Shown here: positions 10,070 to 19,269 of the stretch, in pieces | How the letters are laid out: every line of letters starts with the position of its first letter | How positions within the stretch are numbered: the first letter of the stretch is position 1 | Assembly (NCBI GenBank): GCA_963772225.1 | Contig: CAVYWD010000002.1 | Location: forward strand, 124,001-188,000 | Length of the DNA stretch: 64,000 bases | Origin: CAVYWD01 sp963772225 | GTDB lineage: Bacteria; Myxococcota; Myxococcia; Myxococcales; UBA5297 | Reading direction: 5' to 3' | Translations under genes and position numbers: made by a program | Notes under the pieces: generated by a model | The model's database searches: none | What the model was told of the DNA's origin: nothing | Seen by the model: the letters and a program-made list of their open reading frames with translations, nothing else

Positions 10070-11099
10070 ATGGCGGTGACCAGGGCACAGAAGGCGCGGC
10101 TCGGAATCTTCGTGGCGGTGAGCACGGCGCTCTTCTTGGGCGCGCTGGGCCTCTTGGCGGGCTCGCGGCTGGGCCAGAAGCACGACCACTACGCCGTCCG
10201 CTTCTCCGAGGCGAGCCAGTCGCTGAGCGGCCTGGAAGTGGGCGCGCCCGTGAAGTACAGCGGCATCCGCGTCGGGCGCGTCGACTCGCTGGCGGTCGAC
10301 CCGAAGGACGTCTCGGTGCTGGTGGTCACGCTCTCGCTCAACGCCCACACGCCGGTGGCGGAGGACAGCGTCGCCTCGGCCGCCTCGCAGGGCATCACCG
10401 GCCTCAAGTACATCGAGCTGAGTCGCGGCTCGCGCGGCGCGCGGATCCGCTCCCCGGGCGAGGTGATCCCCGCGGGGTCCTCGGTCTTCGACCAGCTCAC
10501 CGACGACGCGGCGAACATCGCGCAGAAGGTCGACGCGCTGGTCGACAACCTGAACCAGCTCACCAATCCGCGGATGCGCGAGCGGGTCGTGGCGGTGCTC
10601 GACAACACGGCCCGGCTGACGGCTTCGGCGGAGGCCACGATGAGCGAGAGCCGCGGCAACCTGCGCGAGCTCGCCGGAAAGGTCGGGCGAGCGTCCGATC
10701 AGATTCGAGGCGTTGGCCGGCGACCTGCGGGGCACCGCGGGGCGCGTCAACGTCCTGCTCGACGGGGCTCAGCCGCAGGTGCAGCGCCTGCTGCAAGACT
10801 CGGCGGCGCTCGTCGAAGAGCTCCGAAAGAGCCGCGCGCAGCTCGACCAGGTGCTCGCCTCCGCCCAGGTCGCGCTGGGAGACGAGGGCGCCACCCGGGC
10901 GGTGCGCTCGACGAACGCGCTCATGGAGCGCGGCTCGCTCATCCTCCAGCAGAGCCAGGAGGAGATCGACGAGACGCTCGCGCACCTGAGAGACGCGAGC
11001 GACAACCTGAGCGCGTTCTCGCAGCGCATCCGCGAGGACCCCTCGCTGCTCCTGCGCGGCGGCGAGGAGAAGCGGCCCCGGGAGGCCTCCGACCGATGA
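10070..11099 (+). CDS. mlaD: MlaD-family lipid-binding protein (one-base frameshift near 10702-10706)
   Basis: MlaD is the periplasmic MCE-domain component that carries phospholipids for the MlaEF transporter. After an N-terminal membrane anchor (LGIFVAVSTALFLGALGLL) comes the MCE domain with YAVRFSEASQSLSGLEVGAPVKYSGIRVGRV, then a long helical tail. The frame breaks at GATTC (10702-10706). Reading it as GATC gives Q-I-E-A-L-A-G-D and continues to the stop at 11097-11099, a 342-residue protein. The stop overlaps the ATG of the next gene (ATGA). The likely cause is a sequencing insertion at a GATC site (see the findings). If real, the helical tail would be lost. Confidence 0.88.
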
Positions 11100-11734
11100 A
11101 GACTTCGACGCCGCTTCTCGCGCTGGCGCTGGCGGCCGCGGGCTGCGCGTACGCCCCGCCGCGCCACTACTACATGCTGAGCTCCCCGCTGCCTCCCGCC
11201 GCAGCAGCGGCGCCGCATCCCTTCACCCTTCGCGTGAAGGACCTGAGCGTGGGCGCGGCGTACGCGGGCGACGCGATGGTGGTGCGGCAGGACGCGAACG
11301 AGATCGCGTACTACCAGGAGCGGCGCTGGACCGACCGTCCGCAGCGCATGGTGAGCGACGCCATCCGCAAGCACCTGCGCGCGGCGGGCCTTTTCCAGCA
11401 GGTCACCGAACGGCTCACCGACAAGGCGCCGGACTTCACCCTCGAGGGCGCGCTCGACGCCATCGAGGAGCAGGGCGCGGACGGCGCGAGCTTTGCGCAC
11501 CTCGCTCTCAGCCTGCAGCTCGTGCGGGCTTCGGACGGCAAGGTGATCTGGCAGCACGAGCTCGACCGGCGAAAGAAGGTGGACGGGCAGGGCGGCCGAT
11601 TGGTCGTCCGCGCGCTCAGCGCGCTGCTCGAGCAGGAGATGGGCGAAGTGGTGGCGGGGCTCGACGCGGTTCTGGGCGATCGCGCCGCTCCGGCCCAGGC
11701 GCCGCAGCCGACCAGGGCCGCGACCGCGCCGTAG
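11096..11734 (+). CDS. ABC-transport auxiliary lipoprotein (PqiC/DUF330-like)
   Basis: A 212-residue lipoprotein with a signal peptide ending in the lipobox AAAGC. The mature part starts YAPPRHYYMLSS and contains VKDLSVGAAYAGDAMVVRQDANEIAYYQERRW, a pattern of the ABC-type transport auxiliary lipoproteins that accompany MCE-type transporters. It probably sits at the outer membrane and receives lipid from or delivers it to MlaD. Its ATG overlaps the mlaD stop, so it is translationally coupled and is the last gene of the operon. Confidence 0.85.
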   Translation: MKTSTPLLALALAAAGCAYAPPRHYYMLSSPLPPAAAAAPHPFTLRVKDLSVGAAYAGDAMVVRQDANEIAYYQERRWTDRPQRMVSDAIRKHLRAAGLFQQVTERLTDKAPDFTLEGALDAIEEQGADGASFAHLALSLQLVRASDGKVIWQHELDRRKKVDGQGGRLVVRALSALLEQEMGEVVAGLDAVLGDRAAPAQAPQPTRAATAP

Positions 11735-12048
11735 TCCCTTCGCCGCGAGCTCTTGTGCAGGCTGGCAAAAACTCCAGACTCCAGCTCCAGGGAGCCTAAG
11801 GCAACCCTCTTTGTTTCGGCTACGCCGGGTTAGGGCGTTGAGAAGAACGCGAAAGCGGGGCTGATGGCCCATGCGGCTTGACACCGTTCATCGATCGAAA
11901 GAACGTAACTGACACGGTGGTTGTCGACGAAGTTCGGACTTCGCAGCTCTTTGCATCTCAGGTCGGCGCCCTTGGAAGACGAAGAAGCGGATTCACGAAG
12001 AGTATTGGCCGTACCCGCAGCCCCAGCCACATCGAAGGGGGCCGCGCC
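11735..12048. other. 314-base gap between the mla and Hyf-like operons
   Basis: I see no gene here. A TTGACA hexamer at 11878-11883 is followed by no clear -10 box at 16-18 bases, so a promoter is possible but not supported. The stretch has lower GC than its neighbours and no obvious repeat. Confidence 0.4.
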
Positions 12049-12750
12049 GTGCAATTGACCGTGCGCGACGCCGCAGCGATCTTGCGAATCTCGGAGCGCA
12101 AGCTCTACGGCCTGGTCGACGACGGCGAGATCCCGCACTTCCGCGCCAACGACCAGGTCCGCTTCAACCAGACCGAGCTGCTCGAGTGGGCGATGACGCG
12201 GCGGCTGCCCATCTCCAGCGCCTTCTTCGAGGGCGAAGAGAGCGGAGCGGCTCCCGGCCTGAGCCTCGCGCGCGCGCTGGCGGCCGGCGGCATCCACCAT
12301 GGCGTGCCCGGGGCTGATCGCGACGCGGCGCTCCGAGAGGTCGTGGCTCGCATGCCTTTGGAGACCCAGGACGACCGCGAGATGATCCTCGGCATCCTCC
12401 TCGCCCGAGAGGCCTGCGGCTCGACCGGCGTGGGCGACGGCATCGCCATTCCCCACGTGCGCAGCCCCATCGTCGACGGCACCTCGGCCGGCGCGGTCAC
12501 CTTGTGCACCCTGCAGCAGCCGGTGCAGTTCGGGGCGCTCGACGGCCAGCCGGTCCACACGCTGTTCTCCATCGTGAGCCCCACCATCCAGTCGCACCTG
12601 ATGCTGCTGGGGCGCGTGGCCACGGCGCTCCACGACGGCGGCTTTCGAGGCGCGGTCTTGCGCCGGGCGCCCGCGGGCGAGCTCTTGCGAGAGGCCGAGC
12701 GCCTGGACGCGGCCGCCGGCGCGCATCCTTCCGAGAGGTCGGCGCCATGA
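12049..12750 (+). CDS. Regulator fusing an excisionase/MerR-like HTH to a PTS EIIA (nitrogen-type) domain
   Basis: A 233-residue protein. Residues 1-55 form an excisionase-type helix-turn-helix (LTVRDAAAILRISERKLYGLVDDGEIPHFR). Residues about 85-230 match PTS EIIA domains of the PtsN type, with the phospho-histidine in GIAIPHVRSP. A GTG at 12049, eight bases after GAAGGGGG, starts it at the HTH; a longer frame from 11878 lacks homology. The histidine suggests it senses phosphotransfer from an Npr-type protein and controls transcription. It overlaps the first Hyf-like gene by four bases (ATGA), which ties it to the complex. Confidence 0.85.
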   Translation: MQLTVRDAAAILRISERKLYGLVDDGEIPHFRANDQVRFNQTELLEWAMTRRLPISSAFFEGEESGAAPGLSLARALAAGGIHHGVPGADRDAALREVVARMPLETQDDREMILGILLAREACGSTGVGDGIAIPHVRSPIVDGTSAGAVTLCTLQQPVQFGALDGQPVHTLFSIVSPTIQSHLMLLGRVATALHDGGFRGAVLRRAPAGELLREAERLDAAAGAHPSERSAP

Positions 12751-14723
12751 ACGCCGCTCTGGTCGTCGCCGCCATCGGCCTGGCTGGCTTTTCGGGCGTG
12801 CCCGGCCTGTTCTCGCCTCGCTCGGGCCGCGCCGGCGAGCGCGCGGCGGCGCTGCTGATGGCGGCGGCCGCGGCGCTGGCCGTCGCCGGCTCGGTCCGAA
12901 CGCTCGCCGCGGGCTCCGCCCAGATGCTGCGCGCGGGCTGGCCGGTCCCCGGCGGCGAGCTCGCGGTGCGGCTGGACGCCGTGGCGGCGGTCTTCGTCAT
13001 TCAGGTCTTCGCCGGCGCCGCCCTCGGGTCCCTCTACGGCCTCGACTACTGGAGCCAGCGCGAGCACCCGCACAACGGCCGCAAGCTGCGCCTCTTCTAC
13101 GGGCTCGTCACCGCGGGCATGGGCCTGGTCGTCGTGGCGGCCAACAGCGTCTTCTTCCTGCTGGGCTGGGAGGTGATGGCCCTCGCCGCGTTCCTGGCGC
13201 TCACGACCGAAGACGAGCGCTCCCCGGTGCGGGAGGCGGGCTACCTGTACCTCGCCGCGACGCACGTGGGGACGTTGTGCCTGTTCGCCCTGTTCGCGCT
13301 CCTGCAGGCGTCGTCGGGCTCCTTTTCCTTCGGCGCCGCGGTGAGCCTGGCTCCCTCAGGCGTGACGTCCGCCATCTTCGTCCTGGCGCTCGTCGGGTTC
13401 GGGATGAAGGCGGGAATCATGCCGCTGCACGTCTGGCTGCCCGGCGCGCACGCCCGGGCGCCGACGCACCTCTCGGCCCTGATGTCGGGCATTCTTCTCA
13501 AGATCGGCGTCTACGGCCTTGTGCGCTTGGGCTCCATGCTCTCCGCGCCGCCGCTCTGGTATGGCTTCGCGGTCCTGGCGCTGGGCGCGGCATCGGCGGT
13601 GCTCGGCGTCGCCTTCGCCATCGGCCAGCACGACCTGAAGCGTCTGCTCGCGTACCACAGCGTCGAGAACATCGGCATCATCTTCATGGGCCTGGGCCTC
13701 GCGCTGCTGGGTAAGAGCGCGGACCGGCCGGAGCTGATCGCGCTGGGCCTGGCCGGCGCGCTCCTGCACGTGTGGAACCACGGCCTGTTCAAGGCCCTGC
13801 TGTTCCTGAGCGCCGGCGCCGTCATCCACGCCACGCACACCCAGGATATCGACGCGCTCGGCGGGCTGCTCCCCAAGATGCCGCGGACCGCGGCGCTCTT
13901 CCTCGTCGGCGCCACGGCCATTTGCGGGCTCCCGCCGCTCAACGGATTCGTCAGCGAGCTCTTCATCTACCTGGGCCTCGCGCGCTCCATGGCGGTCCCG
14001 GGCGCCCGCGGCTGGACGCTGATGGGGCTCGCGCTCCCGGTCCTGGCGCTGGTGGGCGCGCTCGCGTCGGCGTGCTTCGCCAAGGCCTTCGGCGCGGTGT
14101 TCCTGGGCGCGCCGCGCTCCCGGCACTGCGACTCGGCGCACGAGCCCGGCCCTCTCATGCTCGGGCCCATGGCGGCGCTGGCGGCGGCCTGTGTCGCCAT
14201 CGGCGTCGCGCCCGCGCTCGTCGCGCCGGCCCTCGAAGCTGCGGTCCGCGCGTGGGCGGCCGCCGACGCCGTTCCGCTCGCCCAGCTGGCGCCGCTGCGC
14301 CAGGTTTCGCTGGGCGCGGGGCTGCTCCTGCTCTTCGTCGCCGCCGGCGCGACCTGGCTTTCGCGGCGGCCGGGGCCCAAGAAGACCGCGCTCACCTGGG
14401 ACTGCGGCTACGCCGCCCCGACCGCGCGGATGCAGTACACCGCCTCGTCGTTTGCCGAGGGCCTGGTGCGCCTCTTCGCCTTCGCGCTGATGCCGCGGGC
14501 GAAGGGCCCGGTCGTCGAAGGCCCTTTCCCGGCTCGAGCCGAGTTCCAGAGCGAGGTGCCAGACGCCGTGCTCGACCGCGCGCTGCTGCCGCTCTCGGGC
14601 TCGGCCGCCAGGGCCCTCGCGTCGCTCAAGTGGATCCAGCGCGGAAACATCCACCTCTATCTCGCGTACATCGTGGGGGCGGTCGTCGTGCTCATGGTGT
14701 GGGCCATGCGGGTCAGGGCCTGA
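12747..14723 (+). CDS. hyfB: HyfB-like proton-translocating membrane subunit
   Basis: A 658-residue polytopic protein of the NuoL/Mrp antiporter family. The core has VGFGMKAGIMPLHVWLPGAHARAPTHLSALMSG, with conserved lysine and histidines, and LKRLLAYHSVENIG. The C-terminal third, with DCGYAAPTARMQYTASSFAE, is the HyfB-type extension. In group 4 hydrogenase complexes this subunit moves protons or sodium across the membrane. It starts at an ATG overlapping the stop of the HTH-EIIA gene and overlaps the next gene (TGATG), so the complex is one operon. Confidence 0.92.
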   Translation: MNAALVVAAIGLAGFSGVPGLFSPRSGRAGERAAALLMAAAAALAVAGSVRTLAAGSAQMLRAGWPVPGGELAVRLDAVAAVFVIQVFAGAALGSLYGLDYWSQREHPHNGRKLRLFYGLVTAGMGLVVVAANSVFFLLGWEVMALAAFLALTTEDERSPVREAGYLYLAATHVGTLCLFALFALLQASSGSFSFGAAVSLAPSGVTSAIFVLALVGFGMKAGIMPLHVWLPGAHARAPTHLSALMSGILLKIGVYGLVRLGSMLSAPPLWYGFAVLALGAASAVLGVAFAIGQHDLKRLLAYHSVENIGIIFMGLGLALLGKSADRPELIALGLAGALLHVWNHGLFKALLFLSAGAVIHATHTQDIDALGGLLPKMPRTAALFLVGATAICGLPPLNGFVSELFIYLGLARSMAVPGARGWTLMGLALPVLALVGALASACFAKAFGAVFLGAPRSRHCDSAHEPGPLMLGPMAALAAACVAIGVAPALVAPALEAAVRAWAAADAVPLAQLAPLRQVSLGAGLLLLFVAAGATWLSRRPGPKKTALTWDCGYAAPTARMQYTASSFAEGLVRLFAFALMPRAKGPVVEGPFPARAEFQSEVPDAVLDRALLPLSGSAARALASLKWIQRGNIHLYLAYIVGAVVVLMVWAMRVRA

Positions 14724-15652
14724 TGCCTTCGCCCCTGGACTTTGCGTTCCGCGCCCTGGTCCACGCCCTCGCGGTGGCGCTCTTCCCTCCGCTGCTCTTG
14801 GGCGTGATCAACAAGGTCAAGGCCGCGTTCGGAGGCCGGGTCGGCCCGCCGCTCCTTCAGCCGTACCACGACCTCCTCCGGCTCTTTCGCAAGGGCACGG
14901 TGATCAGCACCACCACGACCTGGGTCTTCAGGGCCGGGCCGGTGGTCTCGCTGGCGACGGCGCTGGCCGCGTCGCTGCTCCTGCCTCTGGGCGGAGGCGC
15001 GGCGCCGCTGTCGTTCTCCGGCGACTTCGTCCTCTTCGCGTATCTGTTGGGGCTGGGCCGGTTCTTCACCGTGCTCGCGGCGTTGGACACCGGCTCCGCC
15101 TTCGAGGGGATGGGCGCCTCGCGCGAGGCCACGTTCTCCGCGCTCGCCGAGCCCGCGCTCTTCCTGGGCCTGGTCGTGCTGGTGCGGACCTCGGGCTCGA
15201 CCGCGCTGGGCTCGATGCTCGCAATCGGGTCGTCGGGCACGTGGGGGAGGGCGGGGGCGTCGCTGGTCCTGGTCGTCGCGAGCCTCCTGGTGGTGCTCCT
15301 GGCGGAGAGCAGCCGCATCCCGTTCGACGACCCCAACACGCACCTCGAGCTCACGATGATTCACGAGGTCATGGTGCTGGACCACAGCGGGCCGATGCTC
15401 GGGATGATCCAGTACGGCGCGAGCCTCAAGCTGTTCGTCCTGGGCTCGCTCGTCGTGAACCTGGTGCTCCCACTGGACGGGGCCGGGCTCGCCCTGAGCT
15501 GGCCTGCGTTCTTGGCGGGCATGCTCGGGCTGGCCGCCGCCATCGGCGTCGTCGAGTCGACCATGGCCCGGCTGCGCATGCTGCAGATCCCGAGCCTGCT
15601 CGTCGGGGCCTGTCTCTTGTCGGCCTTCGGCGTCGTGCTCCTGGCGAGGTGA
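14723..15652 (+). CDS. hyfC: HyfC/HycD-like membrane subunit (NuoH family)
   Basis: A 309-residue membrane protein homologous to complex I NuoH. It has LQPYHDLLRLFRKGTV near the N-terminus and the acidic RIPFDDPNTHLELTMIHEVMVLDHSG motif that links the membrane arm to the peripheral arm. About eight hydrophobic segments are visible. It couples redox chemistry in the soluble subunits to ion movement. The start overlaps the hyfB stop and it ends four bases before hyfE. Confidence 0.93.
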   Translation: MPSPLDFAFRALVHALAVALFPPLLLGVINKVKAAFGGRVGPPLLQPYHDLLRLFRKGTVISTTTTWVFRAGPVVSLATALAASLLLPLGGGAAPLSFSGDFVLFAYLLGLGRFFTVLAALDTGSAFEGMGASREATFSALAEPALFLGLVVLVRTSGSTALGSMLAIGSSGTWGRAGASLVLVVASLLVVLLAESSRIPFDDPNTHLELTMIHEVMVLDHSGPMLGMIQYGASLKLFVLGSLVVNLVLPLDGAGLALSWPAFLAGMLGLAAAIGVVESTMARLRMLQIPSLLVGACLLSAFGVVLLAR

Positions 15653-15656
15653 ACCG

Positions 15657-16298
15657 ATGCGCGCGGTGATCGACCCTCTGCTCGTGGCGGTGCTCCTCAC
15701 GAACTTCTACGTGCTGGGGACGAGCCGCCTGCGCGCCGTGGTCACCGGCACCGCGTTGCAGGGCGCGCTCCTCGGGGCGCTGGTCGTGGCGGTTCACGGC
15801 GAGGTCACGGCGGCGACCTGCCTCATCGCCGTCGGCGCGCTGCTGCTCAAGGCGGTGGGCATCCCCGCAATGCTGCTCCGGGCGATGCGCGACGCCGCCA
15901 TCCGCCGCGAGGTCGACCCGGTCATCGGCTTCATCCCCACGCTGCTCTTGGGCGCGCTGGGTACGGGCCTCGCAGTGCTCTTCGCGAACGCGCTCCCGCT
16001 GGCGAGCTTTCACCGCGGGTCGCTGCTCATCCCGGCCTCGCTCTCCACGGTCCTCACCGGCTTCATCCTGCTGATCACGCGCCGCAAGGCCATCATGCAG
16101 GTCGGCGGGTACCTGGTGCTCGAGAACGGCATCTTCATCATGGGGCTCTCGCTGCTCCACGCCGTGCCGTTTCTGGTGGAGCTGGGCGCGCTGCTCGACC
16201 TCTTCGTCGGCATCTTCGTGATGGGCATCATCATCGAGCACATCTCCCGCAGCTTCTCCTCCTTGGACACGAGCCGCCTGAACTCGTTGAAGGACTGA
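15657..16298 (+). CDS. hyfE: HyfE-like membrane subunit (NuoK-like)
   Basis: A 213-residue membrane protein with about seven helices. The C-terminal part, with QVGGYLVLENGIFIMGLSLLH and FVGIFVMGIIIEHIS, is the HyfE/NuoK core with its buried glutamates. It is the small antiporter-like subunit of the complex. It follows hyfC by four bases and precedes hyfF by eight. Confidence 0.92.
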   Translation: MRAVIDPLLVAVLLTNFYVLGTSRLRAVVTGTALQGALLGALVVAVHGEVTAATCLIAVGALLLKAVGIPAMLLRAMRDAAIRREVDPVIGFIPTLLLGALGTGLAVLFANALPLASFHRGSLLIPASLSTVLTGFILLITRRKAIMQVGGYLVLENGIFIMGLSLLHAVPFLVELGALLDLFVGIFVMGIIIEHISRSFSSLDTSRLNSLKD

Positions 16299-16306
16299 AC
16301 GCCAAA

Positions 16307-17749
16307 GTGGCCCTCGCGCTCATCGTCGCTCCGCTGCTCTTCGCCGCCCTGGCCTTGGCCGTGCCGTCGCAGCGCGTGCGCCCTTGGCTTTTGCCGGCCT
16401 GCGGCGCGACGCACCTGGCGCTGACCTTCGCCGCGCTGCGCGCGCCCCACGGGGTCGCCTTCGGAGGGTGGCTCGCGCTCGACGACCTGGGCCGGCTCCT
16501 GTTGCCCTTCGTGAGCTTGCTCTTCTTCTTGGCGTCGCTCTACGCGCCCGCGTACCTGGCGCTGCGCGCGGAGCGCAAGAACCGAGTCTTCGTCGCCGGC
16601 CTGCTGGCGGTGTTGGGCGTGATGACGCTGATCATCGAGGCGCAGCACCCGGGCCTGTTGTGGCTGGCCATGGAGACGAACACCCTGGCCACGGCGCCGC
16701 TCATCTATTTCAACAAGAACCCGCGTTCCATCGAGGCGACCTGGAAGTACCTGCTCATCGGCTCGGTGGGCATCGCCCTGTCGCTGCTCGGGACCTTCTT
16801 CTTGGCCTACGGCGCCCTGACCGCGGGCATCGACTCGTCGCTCTTCTTCAAAGACCTGATCCGCCAGGCCCCGCACATCTCCCGGCCCTGGCTGCACGCG
16901 GCGTTCGTCCTGCTCTTCGTCGGCTACGGCACGAAGATGGGCCTGGCCCCGATGCACACCTGGAAGCCCGACGCCTACGGCGAGGCGCCCGGGCTCGTCG
17001 GAGTCATCCTCGCCGGCGGCCTGACGAGCTGCGCGTTCCTGGCGGTGCTCCGCTCTTTCCAGATCTGCGCGGCCGCGGGCGACGCGCGCTTCGCCCAGGA
17101 GATCCTGGTGGCCGCGGGGCTCTTCTCCATGGCGGTGGCGGCGGCGTTCATGGTGCGCCAGCGCGACTACAAGCGGATGCTGGCGTACTCGAGCGTCGAG
17201 CACATGGGCATCCTGGTGCTCGGGGTGGGGCTCGGCAGCGCGGGCGTGCTCGGCGCGATGCTCCATCTGCTCAACAACGGCTTCACCAAAGGCGTGCTGT
17301 TCCTGTGCGCGGGCAACATCAACCGGGCGTATGGGTCGCGGCTCACCGGCGAGGTCACAGGCGTGCTGCGCAGGCTGCCGTGGACCGGCGCGCTCTTCCT
17401 GGCGGGCTTCTTCGCCATCACCGGCTCGCCGCCCTTCGCGCCGTTCGTGAGCGAGTTCGCCATCCTCCGAGCAGCGATGGGCTCGGAGCGCTACCTGGTC
17501 GGCGGCCTGTTCTTGGCGGCGATGCTCGTCGTCTTCCTGGGCATGGGCGCGACGGTCTTCGACCTGGTTCTGGGCGAGGCGGCGCGCGCGCCGGAGCCGC
17601 GGCGCGAGGGCGCGCGGGGGACCTCGCTGCTCACCGTGGGGCCGCCCGCTGCGTTCATGGCCCTGGTGCTGCTCCTGGGTCTCTACCTGCCGCCGCCGGT
17701 CGCCGAGCTGGTGCGGAATGCGGCGGCGTTCATCAGCGTGACGCCATGA
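16307..17749 (+). CDS. hyfF: HyfF-like proton-translocating membrane subunit
   Basis: A 480-residue second antiporter-like subunit of the NuoL/M/N family. Motifs include EANTLATAPLI-like sequence (METNTLATAPLIYFNKNPRS), FVGYGTKMGLAPMHTWKPDAYGEAP, QRDYKRMLAYSSVEHMG and the conserved lysine after LLNNGFTKG. It starts at a GTG and overlaps the next gene by four bases. It has no HyfD-type companion here, so the complex carries two large antiporter subunits (HyfB and HyfF) rather than three. Confidence 0.92.
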   Translation: MALALIVAPLLFAALALAVPSQRVRPWLLPACGATHLALTFAALRAPHGVAFGGWLALDDLGRLLLPFVSLLFFLASLYAPAYLALRAERKNRVFVAGLLAVLGVMTLIIEAQHPGLLWLAMETNTLATAPLIYFNKNPRSIEATWKYLLIGSVGIALSLLGTFFLAYGALTAGIDSSLFFKDLIRQAPHISRPWLHAAFVLLFVGYGTKMGLAPMHTWKPDAYGEAPGLVGVILAGGLTSCAFLAVLRSFQICAAAGDARFAQEILVAAGLFSMAVAAAFMVRQRDYKRMLAYSSVEHMGILVLGVGLGSAGVLGAMLHLLNNGFTKGVLFLCAGNINRAYGSRLTGEVTGVLRRLPWTGALFLAGFFAITGSPPFAPFVSEFAILRAAMGSERYLVGGLFLAAMLVVFLGMGATVFDLVLGEAARAPEPRREGARGTSLLTVGPPAAFMALVLLLGLYLPPPVAELVRNAAAFISVTP

Positions 17750-19251
17750 GCGAGGGACCCCTGCGCGTCGCCAACGCCGTCGCCGTCGACCGCGCCGACG
17801 TGCCGGCGCTCGCGATGGACGAGCTCCGGGAGCTCGTCGTCACCGCCCCCGGACGGCGGCGCCGCGTGGCGGCGCTGTTCGCGTATCCGCGGCGTGATGG
17901 GCACGCGCTCCTCGCGGTCCTGGCGGCGGACGAGGAGGGCCAGCTCGAGCTCGCCTCCGCCGCCGTCGAGGGCGGCCGTTTCGAGTCGATGACGCCGGCC
18001 TGCCCGCAGGTGCACCTCTTCGAGCGGGAGATCTTCGAGCAGTGGGGCCTCCGGCCGGAGGGCCACCCCTGGCTCAAGCCGGTGCGCTGGGAGCGGCCGC
18101 GGGGCCCGGGCGGCGCCGCCGTCGAGCGCCCCCCGTGCGGCGTCGCCGACTTCTATCGGGTGGAGGGCGAGGAGGTGCACGAGGTCGCGGTGGGCCCGGT
18201 CCACGCCGGGGTCATCGAGCCGGGGCACTTCCGCTTCCAGTGCCACGGCGAGCGGGTGTTCCACTTGGAGGTCAGTCTCGGTTACCAGCATCGGGGCATC
18301 GAGAAGGCGGTGGTCGGCCCGCCGTCGGCGAAGTCGATGCGGCTCATGGAGGTGGCTGCGGGCGACTCGACGGCGGCGCACGCGACGGCGCATTGCCTGG
18401 CGCTCGAGGCGCTCGGCGGCGTCCGCCCGCCCGCCCGCGCCGAGGCCATCCGCGCCATCGCCCTCGAGCTGGAGAGGCTGGCGAACCACACGGGCGACCT
18501 GGGGGCGCTCGCCGGGGACGTGGGGTTCTTGCCGACGGCGAGCTTCTGCGGGCGGCTGCGCGGCGACTTCCTCAACCTCACGGCCGCGCTCTGTGGAAAT
18601 CGCTTCGGCCGCGACCTCATCCGGCCCGGCGGCGTCCTGTTCGACGCAGGAGCTGAGCGCTCGAAGCTCATGGCCGAGCGCCTCGAGGCGGTGGAGAAGG
18701 ACGTGGCGAGCGCCGTGGGGCTGCTCTGGAAGACCGCCTCGGTCCAGGCTCGCTTCGAGGACACGGGCCAGGTGAGCGAGGCGACGGCCCAGGAGCTCGG
18801 GCTGGTGGGGTTGGCGGCGCGCGCGAGCGGCCTCAAAAGGGACGACCGGAAGAACCACCCCTGGGGCATCTTCCGCTTCTCGCACATCCCGGTCTCGACG
18901 GGAGCGACCGGCGACGTGCACGCGCGGGCGTTCGTGCGCTGGCTGGAGATCGAGCGGTCGGCGGCGTTCGTGCGCCGGCTGCTGGGCGAGCTGCCCGGCG
19001 GCCCGATCCAAAGGCCACCGGGCCAACCGCGGCCGGACAAGCTCTGCGTCGCCCTCGTCGAGGGATGGCGGGGCGAGGTGTGCCACGTCGCCATGACCGA
19101 CGCACAGGGGGCGCTCGAGGCCTACAAGGTCGTGGACCCGTCGTTTCACAACTGGTCCGGGCTCGCCCTGGCGCTCCGGGGCCAGCAGATCTCCGACTTC
19201 CCGCTGTGCAACAAGAGCTTCAACCTCTCGTACTGCGGGTTCGACCTCTAG
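17746..19251 (+). CDS. Hydrogenase-like large subunit lacking the N-terminal Ni ligands (fused NuoC-NuoD type, Ehr-like)
   Basis: A 501-residue fusion of a NuoC-like domain (about 1-140) and a NuoD/HycE-like large-subunit domain. The complex I/hydrogenase frame is clear: GPVHAGVIEPGHFRFQC, LGYQHRGIEKA and, at the end, DFPLCNKSFNLSYCGFDL. Where HycE has the nickel-binding CxxC after ER, this protein reads MEVAAGDSTAAHATAH with no cysteine pair. At the C-terminus DPCxxC is also absent; two cysteines remain nine residues apart. So it should not bind a Ni-Fe centre. This fits the energy-converting-hydrogenase-related (Ehr) complexes. No hyp maturation genes are in the window. Confidence 0.9.
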   Translation: MSEGPLRVANAVAVDRADVPALAMDELRELVVTAPGRRRRVAALFAYPRRDGHALLAVLAADEEGQLELASAAVEGGRFESMTPACPQVHLFEREIFEQWGLRPEGHPWLKPVRWERPRGPGGAAVERPPCGVADFYRVEGEEVHEVAVGPVHAGVIEPGHFRFQCHGERVFHLEVSLGYQHRGIEKAVVGPPSAKSMRLMEVAAGDSTAAHATAHCLALEALGGVRPPARAEAIRAIALELERLANHTGDLGALAGDVGFLPTASFCGRLRGDFLNLTAALCGNRFGRDLIRPGGVLFDAGAERSKLMAERLEAVEKDVASAVGLLWKTASVQARFEDTGQVSEATAQELGLVGLAARASGLKRDDRKNHPWGIFRFSHIPVSTGATGDVHARAFVRWLEIERSAAFVRRLLGELPGGPIQRPPGQPRPDKLCVALVEGWRGEVCHVAMTDAQGALEAYKVVDPSFHNWSGLALALRGQQISDFPLCNKSFNLSYCGFDL

Positions 19252-19269
19252 GAAGGGTGAGGGACTTCC

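Noticed and set aside
10702..10706. Programmed frameshifting in mlaD
   Set aside because: No slippery heptamer is present, and the same GATC-type change occurs in five other unrelated genes.
17746..19251. Calling this a true [NiFe] hydrogenase
   Set aside because: The N-terminal nickel CxxC and the DPCxxC end are missing.
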